A DNA stretch of 64,000 nt from an uncultured Actinomycetes bacterium (GCA_900314685.1 OMWE01000012.1:2190-66189), one strand, 5' to 3'. Positions 52,843-61,432 are shown, counted from the first letter of the stretch. Numbers and translations: made by a program. Notes: a model not told the origin generated them from the letters alone.

Positions 52843-53691
52843 CTACTCGCCGGAGACCACGACGTCGATGCCGGCGGCCCGGCCGCGATCCGCGACCCAC
52901 GCCACATCCTTGGGCGAGAGCTGCGGGAAGCTGGCGAGCTCGTAGGGCATGCCGAGCTGGTCGTATTTGCCCGATCCCAGCTGGTGGAAGGGCAGGACGT
53001 CGGCGCGGGTGATGCAGAGGGCCGCGATGGCGGTGAAGGTGGCGTCCACGTTTGCGACCGAGTCGGTATAGCCGGGAATGACGGGCATACGGGCGACGAC
53101 CCGTGCGCCGAGGCCGAGGATGGCCCGCAGGTTGGCGTCGCGGACGAGGGGGTCGATGCCCGTGACCTCGATGCTGCGGGCCCGGTCGGCGACCTTGAAG
53201 TCCACAAGGAAGAGGTCCACGGCCTCTACCAGCGCAGACGGGTCGACGAGCGGCACCGCGAGCGTGGTCTCGACCGCCGTGCGGACTCCCTCTCGCTTGC
53301 ACGCGGCGAGCACTGCCTGGGCGAATCTCTGTCGTGCGGGTGTGGCCAGGCATTCCCCGCCCGAGAGGGTGACCCCGCCGCCGCTCTCCTCAAAGAAGAT
53401 CCGGTCGCGCATCAGGCGGGCGGTCAGCTCGTCGGGAGAGACGGACTCGCCCATGAGCGTCTTGGCGCTGGTCGGGCATTCGTCGGGCGTGCGCGGGCAG
53501 GGTTGGCCGGGCTCGCGCGAGCAGTGGATGCAGAGGGACTCGCTCAGCGATTCCTGCGGCGCGAAGGAGAGGTTCTCGGGGTTGGAGCACCAGGGGCAGC
53601 GGAAGGGACAGCCCTTGAGGAAGGCTACGGTGCGGATCCCGCCGCCGTCATGAAGCGAGTAGCGCTGCACGTTGGTGATGGTGTCATGCAT
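52843..53691 (-). CDS. Glycyl-radical enzyme activase (radical SAM)
   Basis: The 282-residue enzyme has the radical-SAM motif CPFRCPWC, preceded by SLHDGGGIRTVAFLKG and followed by a ferredoxin-like insertion (CIHCSREPGQPCPRTPDECP, shorter than usual) and GGVTLSGGECLA. It makes a 5'-deoxyadenosyl radical to activate its partner glycyl-radical enzyme. AGGAGG is 6 nt before ATG 53691. It lies 83 bp after the radical enzyme gene on the same strand. Confidence 0.92.
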   Translation of the reverse strand: MHDTITNVQRYSLHDGGGIRTVAFLKGCPFRCPWCSNPENLSFAPQESLSESLCIHCSREPGQPCPRTPDECPTSAKTLMGESVSPDELTARLMRDRIFFEESGGGVTLSGGECLATPARQRFAQAVLAACKREGVRTAVETTLAVPLVDPSALVEAVDLFLVDFKVADRARSIEVTGIDPLVRDANLRAILGLGARVVARMPVIPGYTDSVANVDATFTAIAALCITRADVLPFHQLGSGKYDQLGMPYELASFPQLSPKDVAWVADRGRAAGIDVVVSGE

Positions 53692-53774
53692 GGCATTCCT
53701 CCTTTCTGGTGGGACCGTTGCAGATATGGGCGACGCGTTGGCCGCCGCCTCTGGGTCGATGCTCACCCGCCGGA

Positions 53775-56075
53775 CTACAGCACGTGCTCGGTGCGGTTGA
53801 TGATGTCGTTTTGGATGCCCTCGGCGAGCTCGGTGAACATGGCCGAGTAGCCCGCCACGCGCACCACGAGGTCGCGGTGGCGCTCGGGATGGGCCTGCGC
53901 GTCGAGCAGGGTGGCGCGGTCCACGACGTTGAACTGTATGTGCTGGATGCCCAGGCGCGAGAAGCTGCGCAGGTAGGCCACGAGTTTCTGCTTGCCCAGG
54001 TCGCCTGCCAGCGTGGCGGGGGAGAATTTCACGTTGAGCAGCGACCCATTGGAGTCCAGCACGTTGGGGAGCTTGCCCACGCTCTGCAGGCTCGCGGTGG
54101 GGCCGTGCTTGTCGCGTCCGACCATGGGGGAGAGGCCGCCGTCGGCCAGCTGCTCGCCCGCCCGGCGGCCGTCGGGGGTGGCACCCACGTTGCGACCCAG
54201 GGGGATGTGGGCGCTCACGGTGTAGGAGCCGGGCTGGAAGGCGCCGCCGCGCACGTTGGCGTAGCGGGCGACCTCCTCGCCGTAGTGGCGCAGGAAGCGG
54301 GCCCCGAGCTCGTCCACCTCGTCCACGTCGTTGCCGTACTTGGCGTAGCGGTTGATGAAGCGCTGGCGCCAGACCTCGTCGCCTGCGCCCTGCCAGTCGC
54401 GCGCGAGGATGGCCATGAGGTCCTGATAGGAAATAAGACCTTCCTCGTAGACGGCTTTCTTCATCACGTAGAGGGAGTCGGCCAGGTTGGCGGTGCCGAC
54501 GCCCTGGACGCCCGAGGGGTTGTAGCGAGCGCCGCCCGCGGTGATGTCGGCGCCCCGGTCCAGGGAGTCGTGGACCAGCGTGGAGAGCAGGGGCGTGGGC
54601 GCCATCGCGCGGTGGGCGAGGTCGCAGGTGTTGCAGCCCTCGACCATGAGCGCGATGTAGCGGTCGATGACCTCCTCGACGCCGCGGCAGAGGGCCTCGA
54701 AGTCGTCGAATCCCTCCGGATGCTCGCGAAGGCAGATCTCATAGCATTTGAGCAGGGAAAACATCGATATGTCGTGCAAACCGTACATGCGCCCGGGAAT
54801 GGAGAGCTCCACGCAGCCGACGACGGCGTAGTCGCGTGCGTCGGCCTCGGAGACGCCGCGCCGGCGGAAGGCCTCGATGTTGACCTCGTCGTTGAAGATC
54901 TGCGGCAGGCCGTCGCCCAGGCTGATGACCTGCGCGGCCCGGAGGTAGAGGTCGTCGGGCGTGTCTTTGTGCACGCGCAGCGAGAGGTTGGGCTGGGGCA
55001 GACGCGTGTCGTTCTGGATGTCGAGCAGCAGGAGCGAGAGCTCGTTCTTTGCATCGCGGCCCTCGGCGTCGACGCCGCCGACCACCAGGTTGTAGCCGGT
55101 GGGAAAGCCGCCGAAGAACTCGGCGCTTGCCGTGGAGCGCAGGAAGACGACCGTATTGGTCTTGAGATAGAAGCACTGAATGAGCTCGCGGATCGCCTCG
55201 TCCGTCATGCCCGCGGCACGGCTCGCCCGGTAGTAGGGCAGCAGGTACTGGTCCATGCGGCCCAGGCTGATGGAGCTGGCGTTGGACTCGTGCTGGAGCA
55301 CGAGCGCGGTCAGCCACACGAGCTGCAGCGCGTCGTGGAGGTCGCGGGCGGGCTGGGTCGCCACGTGGGCGAGAACCTCCGCCATGCGGGTCAGCTCGGC
55401 GCGGCGGGTCTCGGGCGTGGAGGGGTCGGCGGCCATCTCGCGCACAATCGTCTCGTAGCGGCGAATGTAGGTGATGGTCGCCTCCAGGCAGATGAGGCTG
55501 GCTCGGTAGAAGTCGTTGTCCGGGTGCGCCGTGCAGAGGCCGCGGACCTCGTCAGCCAGGGCGCCGAAGCCGCGGGTCAGCACGTCTTCGTAGGCGGGGA
55601 TGATGTGCCCCTGGCCCTTGTCGGTCTGCGCGACGGCAAAGACCTTGTCGGCCTCGGCGGCCGTGACCTCGGGCTTGCGGTGCGCGCGGTACCAGTCGTT
55701 GAGGGAGCGGCCCTCCCAGTAGGGGGCGAGCACCGTGCGGTAGGTCTCCTTGTCGGCCTCCGACATATCGAAGCGGTCCTGCGGGCGCGTGGGGAATTGG
55801 TCGAGCTCGTCCAGGATCCAGTAGGGCGACATCTCGGGCGAGACGACGCCGGCGCGCGGGGTCGCGGTGCGGTTGCCCACCAGGAGGTCGTCGCCATCGA
55901 TCACGATTGCGTGGTGCTCGAGCAGGTGCCGCAGCGCCAGCGCACGGCGGGTGATGGTCGGCTGCCCCTCGGTGGCGCGGTAGCTCTCGGTGTAGAGCAG
56001 GGCGCGCTCCAGGTCCACCTGGCGGTGGTGCGCAAAGAGGGAATCCTTGATGCGTCGGGTCCGTTCCGTGAGCAT
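53775..56075 (-). CDS. Glycyl-radical enzyme (PflD/YbiW-like)
   Basis: The 766-residue protein has the active-site VVGCVELSIPG with Cys421 and Glu423, and the C-terminal radical site VVRVAGYSAMF (Gly742). The GCVE motif is shared by dehydratase and lyase members (choline lyase, HypD, isethionate lyase, diol dehydratases), not by true PFL, so the substrate is unknown. It is oxygen-sensitive and fits an anaerobic host. AAGGAG is 6 nt before ATG 56075. The activase follows. Confidence 0.9.
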   Translation of the reverse strand: MLTERTRRIKDSLFAHHRQVDLERALLYTESYRATEGQPTITRRALALRHLLEHHAIVIDGDDLLVGNRTATPRAGVVSPEMSPYWILDELDQFPTRPQDRFDMSEADKETYRTVLAPYWEGRSLNDWYRAHRKPEVTAAEADKVFAVAQTDKGQGHIIPAYEDVLTRGFGALADEVRGLCTAHPDNDFYRASLICLEATITYIRRYETIVREMAADPSTPETRRAELTRMAEVLAHVATQPARDLHDALQLVWLTALVLQHESNASSISLGRMDQYLLPYYRASRAAGMTDEAIRELIQCFYLKTNTVVFLRSTASAEFFGGFPTGYNLVVGGVDAEGRDAKNELSLLLLDIQNDTRLPQPNLSLRVHKDTPDDLYLRAAQVISLGDGLPQIFNDEVNIEAFRRRGVSEADARDYAVVGCVELSIPGRMYGLHDISMFSLLKCYEICLREHPEGFDDFEALCRGVEEVIDRYIALMVEGCNTCDLAHRAMAPTPLLSTLVHDSLDRGADITAGGARYNPSGVQGVGTANLADSLYVMKKAVYEEGLISYQDLMAILARDWQGAGDEVWRQRFINRYAKYGNDVDEVDELGARFLRHYGEEVARYANVRGGAFQPGSYTVSAHIPLGRNVGATPDGRRAGEQLADGGLSPMVGRDKHGPTASLQSVGKLPNVLDSNGSLLNVKFSPATLAGDLGKQKLVAYLRSFSRLGIQHIQFNVVDRATLLDAQAHPERHRDLVVRVAGYSAMFTELAEGIQNDIINRTEHVL

Positions 56076-56221
56076 GCCTACTCCTTGCATGATGGGGCGG
56101 ATGGCCTGCGTCCGCTTGGCCTGCGCCCCCGTTGTTCTTCTTCCTTGATTATATGGGAGACGTCGACGGTTCCGCAGTGGGGTGCGGGGGTCCCGCCTCG
56201 GTGTAGGATGCCCCATCTCGG

Positions 56222-56227
56222 TATACT
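56222..56227 (+). promoter_or_regulatory. Putative extended -10 box of the GH1 gene
   Basis: GGTATACTTGAA contains TATACT with a preceding G, about 36 nt before the start codon. No clear -35 box is seen. The same word occurs at 57623. Confidence 0.35.
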
Positions 56228-56262
56228 TGAATCATCGGAGCACGCTGCGAAGGGAGCGAGAT

Positions 56263-57591
56263 ATGGCATTCAAGCAGGGGTTCTTGTGGGGCGGGTCGGT
56301 CTCCAGCATGCAGACCGAGGGGCTGCTGCCGCCCGACGGCCGCGGCGCCTCCATCTACGACGACCCGTCCATCCTGGGCTGGGGCGACTGGACGGCCGCC
56401 ATCGACATGTACAACCGCTTGGACTCGGACATCGAGCTCATCGCGGAGCTGGGCATCAACTGCTGGCGCACGTCGGTCTCCTGGGCCCGCGTGATCCCCG
56501 AGGGCGACGGCGCGGTCAACGAGCAGGGGCTCGCCTTCTACGACCGCTACGTGGACGGCCTGATCGCCCACGGCATCGAGCCCATGCTCTGCCTCTTCCA
56601 CTTCGACACGCCCCTTGCCCTCTTCCGTGACGGCGGCTGGCTCAACCGCCGCACCGTGGACGCCTTCGAGCGCTACGGGCGTCTTCTGCTCGAGCACTTC
56701 GCCGGGCGCGTCAAGTACTGGATGCCCATGAACGAGCAGAACATCTGCTACACGATCGAGCGGGCGGCCCGCCACGCGGACCCGGCGAGTCCCTCCTTTG
56801 AGCAAGAGTCCAACCAGATCTTCCACAACCAGGCCGTGGCCTCTGCGCGCTTCTTCCGCGCCCTGCGGGAGCTCGCGCCCGACGCCGCGGGCATCGGCAT
56901 GCTGCAGGGGGCGCCCTACTATCCCTTGGACGGGACACCGGAAGACGTGCTTGCCGCTCGCAAGGCCGAGTACCACTACCAGTGGCGTCTGGGCGACGTC
57001 TTTGCCCGCGGGGCGTATAACCCTGCCTACTGGCGGCGCATGGAGGCGGCGGGTACGGCGCCCGTGCTCGAGCCAGGCGACCTCGACGACCTGGCCCAGG
57101 GCCGTCCCGACGTGCTGGGTTGCAGCTACTACCAGTCGGCGACCGTGAGCGCGGCCCATCCCCAGGGCGTGGACAACCCGCGCCTGCGCAAGTCCGAGTT
57201 CGGCTGGTACATCGACCATACGGGCCTGCGCGTCCTGCTGGACGAGATGTACAACCGCTACCAGATGCCCATCTACGTGCTGGAGTCAGGCATCGGCGCC
57301 CATGAGGAGCTGGACGAGAACGGCACGGTCGAGGACGACTACCGCATCGACTACACGCGCCGGCAGATCGAGGCCGTGCGGGCGGCCGTGGAGGAGGACG
57401 GCGTGGACGTGGGCGCCTACCTCACCTGGGGCCCGATCGACATCCCCTCGTCGCACGGCACCATGGAGAAGCGCTACGGCTTCATCTACGTCAACCGCAC
57501 CGACGACGACCTGCGCGACCTGAGCCGCCACAAGAAGAAGAGCTTTGCCTGGTACCGCGACGTCTGCCGCTCCAACGGCGAGCGGCTGTAG
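56263..57591 (+). CDS. Glycoside hydrolase family 1 (beta-glucosidase / 6-phospho-beta-glucosidase)
   Basis: The 442-residue enzyme has the GH1 N-terminal FLWGGSVSSMQTEG, SVSWARVIPEG, HFDTPLAL, the acid/base in MNEQN (Glu158), and the nucleophile in YVLESGIGA (Glu341), which replaces the usual TENG sequence while keeping the Glu. It hydrolyses beta-glucosides, possibly phosphorylated. GAAGGGAG precedes ATG 56263. It is divergent from the glycyl-radical enzyme gene and may share its control region. A GH1 protein with NEQN and LESG is somewhat divergent. Confidence 0.85.
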   Translation: MAFKQGFLWGGSVSSMQTEGLLPPDGRGASIYDDPSILGWGDWTAAIDMYNRLDSDIELIAELGINCWRTSVSWARVIPEGDGAVNEQGLAFYDRYVDGLIAHGIEPMLCLFHFDTPLALFRDGGWLNRRTVDAFERYGRLLLEHFAGRVKYWMPMNEQNICYTIERAARHADPASPSFEQESNQIFHNQAVASARFFRALRELAPDAAGIGMLQGAPYYPLDGTPEDVLAARKAEYHYQWRLGDVFARGAYNPAYWRRMEAAGTAPVLEPGDLDDLAQGRPDVLGCSYYQSATVSAAHPQGVDNPRLRKSEFGWYIDHTGLRVLLDEMYNRYQMPIYVLESGIGAHEELDENGTVEDDYRIDYTRRQIEAVRAAVEEDGVDVGAYLTWGPIDIPSSHGTMEKRYGFIYVNRTDDDLRDLSRHKKKSFAWYRDVCRSNGERL

Positions 57592-58030
57592 GCTCGGCAC
57601 ACGGTCACGCGCCAGTTGCGGGTATACTTGCACTAGATGCTACCCCTGAGGGGGAATGGAAGTGAGAGCCGGTAATCCTGCGTTTCGTGGGTCCCGGCTC
57701 TTGCGCTATCCGGGAGCACGCAAATCTCATTGGTTTCGCCTCCGCTATCATGACGAACTAGAGGGGCTGTCGCACGCTGGCTGAGAAAGGTCGCGTTGCC
57801 GCCCCGAACCATTAACCTAATCTGGATAGCGTGCAATACCCATAAATAAAAAGCGGGTAGTCTCTGAGCTTCCTTTTGTTGCGCGGACTACACGAATGTA
57901 AAACGGGCGGCCCGAACGGTCCTCAACGCCCGTGCAGGTCCGCGGGGAGCCGCTTAGTTCAGGCGACGAATCGGCGAATGGCTGTTGGATAGGGCTCCTC
58001 GCGATAGACGATCTTACTGCGTGCTTTCTC
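57592..58030. other. Leader region with TPP riboswitch, left flank of the island
   Basis: 439 bp without CDS. A TATACT box (57623-57628), a long hairpin GAGAGCCGG/CCGGCTCT (~57663-57702), the TPP aptamer (57761-57841), a GTAGTC/GACTAC stem (57857-57891), and a block homologous to one after the second riboswitch (57905-57981). Confidence 0.55.
57761..57841 (+). ncRNA. TPP riboswitch (THI element), copy A
   Basis: It contains the pyrimidine-sensor CTGAGA (57781-57786) and a pyrophosphate-sensor AACCTAATCTGG (57814-57825), with a 7-bp closing stem GCACGCT/AGCGTGC. The sensor has A where the consensus CCTGATC has G. No thiamine gene follows; the next gene on this strand is on the far side of the island. 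Confidence 0.7.
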
Positions 58031-58339
58031 TTAATCGTTACAGTACGACTCGTTGATTTCTTGGTGGAGTGCCTCGAGATTGTCGAACAGCTCAGGCGAC
58101 TTCTCTATCCCGTCCTCGAACTGGCGAACAGTTATGCCGAGCTTTTTCATCTCTCGCTTGATCTTGTTAATGAGCCTTAGCCCATCGTCGTCGACGTAGT
58201 CGCAGACGAAGAGATACTCGTCACTCGCAGCTCTTGACTTGATGTCGGCTAAGGAGAGCCCTGTCAGCTTCTTGATGACCATGCAGGCCTTGGCGGGAAC
58301 ATCGCCTACCGGGAGCTTGATTGCCAGGGTATTTTCCAT
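58031..58339 (-). CDS. Small protein resembling ribosomal L7/L12 C-terminal domain (candidate immunity protein)
   Basis: The 102-residue acidic protein has MVIKKLTGLSLADIKSRA followed later by LRLINKIKREMKKLGITV, a layout that recalls the L7/L12 CTD (VIKxVRxxTGLGLKEAK ... LKxAGAxV). GGAGG is 7 nt before ATG 58339. It lies 11 nt after the HNH nuclease stop, the usual place of an immunity gene. The fold assignment is by eye. Function is inferred from position only. Confidence 0.45.
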   Translation of the reverse strand: MENTLAIKLPVGDVPAKACMVIKKLTGLSLADIKSRAASDEYLFVCDYVDDDGLRLINKIKREMKKLGITVRQFEDGIEKSPELFDNLEALHQEINESYCND

Positions 58340-58350
58340 ATCAAAGCCTC

Positions 58351-58890
58351 CTAGAATTCGTTGATTTGTCGGATACGCCTGCCGGGGCGATTTTTCATGT
58401 AGGATCCGCCGTGCCAGCCCATTCGGTGCTCGAGGTGTGTCGCTGGATATATTACCTCGCCCCTATTTGCGAGGTGTGGGAACCTAGCGACACTGTATGT
58501 GTGATGCGCTTCCATGGGCCTACCGTTGTACCTCGGCGTTTTACCGGAGAGGATTGCTAGGCGCTGTTCGGCGTTCCAGTTTCGGGTGCCCTTCTCACCA
58601 CGCTCTAAACGGTTGCGTTCCTGTTTCCAGAAGAGCTTGACCCCGCTTTTCCTGCGCTTCGCGAAGCGCTTGTCCCACATGTAGCGTCTGTACTCCTCAC
58701 GAGTAGCGGTACGGTGGCGCACCTTTTGAGCTAACGAGCGGCGTTGCTTTGTGCTAAGCTGCCTCTGGCTCGTGGGATGCTCATTGAGGTCTAAACCAGA
58801 GACCCGGGAGGCTATGAGGCTTTCGGCGTCTCCGCGGAAGGCGAGGTCGCCTTTCGTTCCGTGGAAAAGACCGGATGCGGGTTTAGACAT
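58351..58890 (-). CDS. HNH/GHH-type nuclease domain protein, toxin-like
   Basis: The 179-residue protein has a basic N-terminal half (SGLFHGTKGD, RRYMWDKRFAKRRKSG, GTRNWNAEQR) and a C-terminal HNH-like site NGRPMEAHHTYSV-(n)-LANRGEVIYPATHLEHRMGWHGG, with His129/His130 and His155/His160. This arrangement is found in polymorphic-toxin nuclease domains. No secretion domain is visible, so delivery is unclear. Its start overlaps the DUF4417 gene by 8 nt and has a weak ribosome-binding site. Confidence 0.7.
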   Translation of the reverse strand: MSKPASGLFHGTKGDLAFRGDAESLIASRVSGLDLNEHPTSQRQLSTKQRRSLAQKVRHRTATREEYRRYMWDKRFAKRRKSGVKLFWKQERNRLERGEKGTRNWNAEQRLAILSGKTPRYNGRPMEAHHTYSVARFPHLANRGEVIYPATHLEHRMGWHGGSYMKNRPGRRIRQINEF

Positions 58891-59620
58891 ATTTTTTCCC
58901 GCCGTTCTTGAAGTAGGAACAGGTATCGCCGTCGAATTGAGTTACGGCAACTCCTCCAGCTCTTATTTCCTCGAAGATGGGGTAGTTCGTGGACCCGACT
59001 ATTACGAGCGACCTGGGGCGCTTGATCTCGACCAGCTTTCTCAGCCCGTTATCGAAGACTGGGCGATTCTCTAGCCTGGTAAGCCCACTGCCTACTACAC
59101 CGATGCTGAGTACGCTGTTCTCGGGGAGACCGTCAAAGCAATAGCTCCACGTCTCTCGGGTGCCCCAGCGAGCGTTGACGATGGTCGGTATTCCACGCTG
59201 GATTGCGCCGTGCTCGATGACGCGCATCTTGTGGAACTGGATTCGTTTCACGGGCTCAGGGAAGTCTGCGTGGGTGCTGAAATCAACGCCTAGGATTCCT
59301 TCAAAGTGAGAGGCAACCTCGTAGAAGAACCTCCACCGTCTCCAGATTCCTTCGCGCTCACCTGCAAATTTTTGATCGTCAATGTAGCAGTGGATGAATG
59401 CGTGGACATGGTATGAGCGCTCGCCTCTCGCGATGCTGTCCTTGTGGATGCGCTTCGCATCTCGCCAAGAGATGACGGCCGTCGGAAGTCGCACAGCCGT
59501 TGAACGGACTTGCGGGTTGTCTAGCTCGGTCCAGTCCGCTTCCTCATAGAGCTCCGAGTTCCATAGGTCTATTAGCCCTCTGCGTGAGCTTCTGTTGCAG
59601 CCAGAGGTCAGGTGTTCCAT
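58883..59620 (-). CDS. DUF4417 domain protein
   Basis: The 245-residue protein resembles DUF4417 proteins of phages and mobile elements: YHVHAFIHCYIDDQKFAGE, ILGVDFSTHADFP, GIPTIVNARWGTRETWSYCFDGLP, and SLVIVGSTNYP. The function of the family is not established. GGAGGAAGGT precedes the ATG. It starts the minus-strand operon of the island and shares a divergent promoter region with the macro-TIR operon. Confidence 0.6.
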   Translation of the reverse strand: MEHLTSGCNRSSRRGLIDLWNSELYEEADWTELDNPQVRSTAVRLPTAVISWRDAKRIHKDSIARGERSYHVHAFIHCYIDDQKFAGEREGIWRRWRFFYEVASHFEGILGVDFSTHADFPEPVKRIQFHKMRVIEHGAIQRGIPTIVNARWGTRETWSYCFDGLPENSVLSIGVVGSGLTRLENRPVFDNGLRKLVEIKRPRSLVIVGSTNYPIFEEIRAGGVAVTQFDGDTCSYFKNGGKKYV

Positions 59621-59718
59621 ACCTTCCTCCTTTTCTTTTCCAACGGGTATCTACAGTCCCGCCTGCGCCGCTGGAGCCGCAGCTTCGAGACGGTCCCATG
59701 CTCGTTTTGAAGCTCAAT

Positions 59719-59748
59719 TTGTTCGGCTCCGATCAGTTGATGTATAGT
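59719..59748 (+). promoter_or_regulatory. Putative promoter of the macro-TIR operon
   Basis: TTGTTC (59719-59724) and TATAGT (59743-59748) are 18 bp apart in the divergent 167-bp region, about 40 nt before the TTG start of the macro gene. Confidence 0.45.
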
Positions 59749-59787
59749 TGTCAAGAGTTGTCGAAAATTAAAAAATGAGGAGGTAGA

Positions 59788-60882
59788 TTGCTTAACCTTT
59801 CGACTTTGGTGCGCGTCGCAAAGAGATACGCATATAACCCATCGATGCAGAACGAGAGGTTTATCAATGCACTTCTAGAGCCATATGTGACGGCTGCCAA
59901 AGTAACGGGTAGGGGAGGCTTTGACTTCTACTTGGATAAATACAGGACGAGTAAGATTCTCGCCGGTAAAGTCGATACACCCCTTGCCCTTAAGAACGTG
60001 CGACTGCAACACGGTCTCGAGGAACGCGTGGCGAGGGAATGTGCTGTCCTGTTCGATGAGACATTGGACCCGTCCTTCTTTGAATTTATAAAAGCGGATT
60101 TATCCTCATTGGTTGATGCGTCTGATTCGAGACAAGCGCAACTGAAGGAGCGTCTTTCTGACGCTCAGTCGCCAGAGTCCCTTATGGCGACTGCCCTTAT
60201 CGGGGCAATCGGAGCAAGGAATATCAGAGACGATGGGGCCTGCTTCTGGAAGAAGGGGCCAGGCTCTCTTTGCTGGAAGTGCGGAGATTTGCTCCACTAC
60301 GGGTTCGCTAACAGGAAGAAAGCTCGGAACTTAGTCGCCATTCCCGTTGACTGTACGTTCAAGACGCATGTAACTAGGGATTACGAGTGCGTCACGATTA
60401 AAGAGGTATCGGAACGAAGCGTGCACGGACAGTGGCTTACGAGGATGGCGCAATCGGGAGTCCTCGAAGACGATTTAAAGGAAAGGATTACTAATGTGCT
60501 CAGATCGTCCGGCGTTACCGATTATAGAGAGGGGGATTCATGCCCACGCGGAACCGTGGTCGCGATAGATGCGAATAGGGCAACCTACCTCTTGCTCGCC
60601 GTAACACGGTTCAACGAAAGAGGCATGTCGGAAGCGACGGCGGAGGAGGTCGAAGACTCTCTCAGGTCGCTCATGCGATACTACGACGAGAACGGTCAGG
60701 GTAACGATCTCTACCTCCCCCTGGTGGGTACGGGTCTCTCGAGGTCGAACATGGACAAAAGAGATTCTTTCGAGATGATACGACGCGTCGTCACCGACTG
60801 CTCTTCTTTTGTGGGGGGCAAGGTGACTATTGTCGTATTGCCAGAGGACGCAGAAGAGATAGGGTTAATGAAAAGGGGGTGA
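59788..60882 (+). CDS. Macro-like (ThsA/DUF6430-type) protein with helical N-terminal region
   Basis: The 364-residue protein has a helical N-terminal region of unknown type (~1-150) and a C-terminal macro-like domain (~165-364): GDLLHYGFANRKKARNLVAIPVDCTFKTHV, ERSVHGQWL, GTVVAIDAN, PLVGTGLSRSN and a final VVLPED. This pattern is close to the macro domain of Thoeris ThsA-like proteins, which respond to cyclic ADP-ribose variants. No transmembrane helix or SIR2 domain is visible, so it is not a standard ThsA. TTG 59788 follows GAGGAGG by 4 nt. AGA/AGG/ATA codons and lower GC set it apart. Confidence 0.6.
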   Translation: MLNLSTLVRVAKRYAYNPSMQNERFINALLEPYVTAAKVTGRGGFDFYLDKYRTSKILAGKVDTPLALKNVRLQHGLEERVARECAVLFDETLDPSFFEFIKADLSSLVDASDSRQAQLKERLSDAQSPESLMATALIGAIGARNIRDDGACFWKKGPGSLCWKCGDLLHYGFANRKKARNLVAIPVDCTFKTHVTRDYECVTIKEVSERSVHGQWLTRMAQSGVLEDDLKERITNVLRSSGVTDYREGDSCPRGTVVAIDANRATYLLLAVTRFNERGMSEATAEEVEDSLRSLMRYYDENGQGNDLYLPLVGTGLSRSNMDKRDSFEMIRRVVTDCSSFVGGKVTIVVLPEDAEEIGLMKRG

Positions 60883-60883
60883 C

Positions 60884-61432
60884 ATGCCATATCGCAACGG
60901 GAATTATGCCGCGTTCTACGTGGACGAACCCTTTTATGAGGGAAACCTTGGGTCATACTCAGCCCACGACTTCTGCTATTACCAAATGCTTCGCATGTGG
61001 AAAGGTGGCGACTCAAGTTTTCCGTTTAATGACTCTCATATGAAGAACTACAACGTTCGTGACGGGAGCAATTGGGAACACACGTTGAAACCACGCCTTA
61101 GAGAGAGGCTTAGAAATTCGAAGAATATCATTCTGTTCCTCAGCTCATGTACTAAGGCTAGCGTCGCCTTGACTGAAGAGATTAAGTACGGGATTCTCTC
61201 TCAAGGACTGCCTGTGATTGTTGTGTATCCCGAATTCAATCCGATTCTAGTCGATGGGGCGTTTGACAATAGGGTGTACGGACTGTGGGATAGACTTCCC
61301 GCATTCGGCGATAATATGGATCTGGTCCCCACCCTGCACATACCGATGACAAGGGAGCGGATTCGCACCGCCTTGAGTAGTCCGAACTACATGGTGCAGT
61401 CCATGACGACGGCAGGTTGCTACAGACTTTAA
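60884..61432 (+). CDS. TIR-like domain protein (ThsB/DUF1863-type)
   Basis: The 182-residue protein fits the TIR-like fold of ThsB-type proteins: RNGNYAAFYVDEPF, FPFNDSHMKNYNVRDGSNWEHTLKPRLRERLRNSK, NIILFLSSCTKASVALTEEI (candidate catalytic Glu98/Glu99) and GLPVIVVYPEF. TIR domains of this kind make a nucleotide signal from NAD on phage infection. It starts 1 nt after the macro gene and is coupled to it. Low GC as for its partner. Confidence 0.68.
   Translation: MPYRNGNYAAFYVDEPFYEGNLGSYSAHDFCYYQMLRMWKGGDSSFPFNDSHMKNYNVRDGSNWEHTLKPRLRERLRNSKNIILFLSSCTKASVALTEEIKYGILSQGLPVIVVYPEFNPILVDGAFDNRVYGLWDRLPAFGDNMDLVPTLHIPMTRERIRTALSSPNYMVQSMTTAGCYRL

Noticed and set aside
53709..56630. 973-residue open frame on the plus strand
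   Set aside because: Antisense to the glycyl-radical enzyme and its activase; composition is the Val/Gly/Asp-rich pattern of a shadow frame in high-GC DNA, with no motif or ribosome-binding site.
59788..61432. Canonical Thoeris (ThsA with SIR2-SLOG or membrane-macro)
   Set aside because: No SIR2 domain, no transmembrane helix in the first gene; only a related macro-TIR architecture can be claimed.
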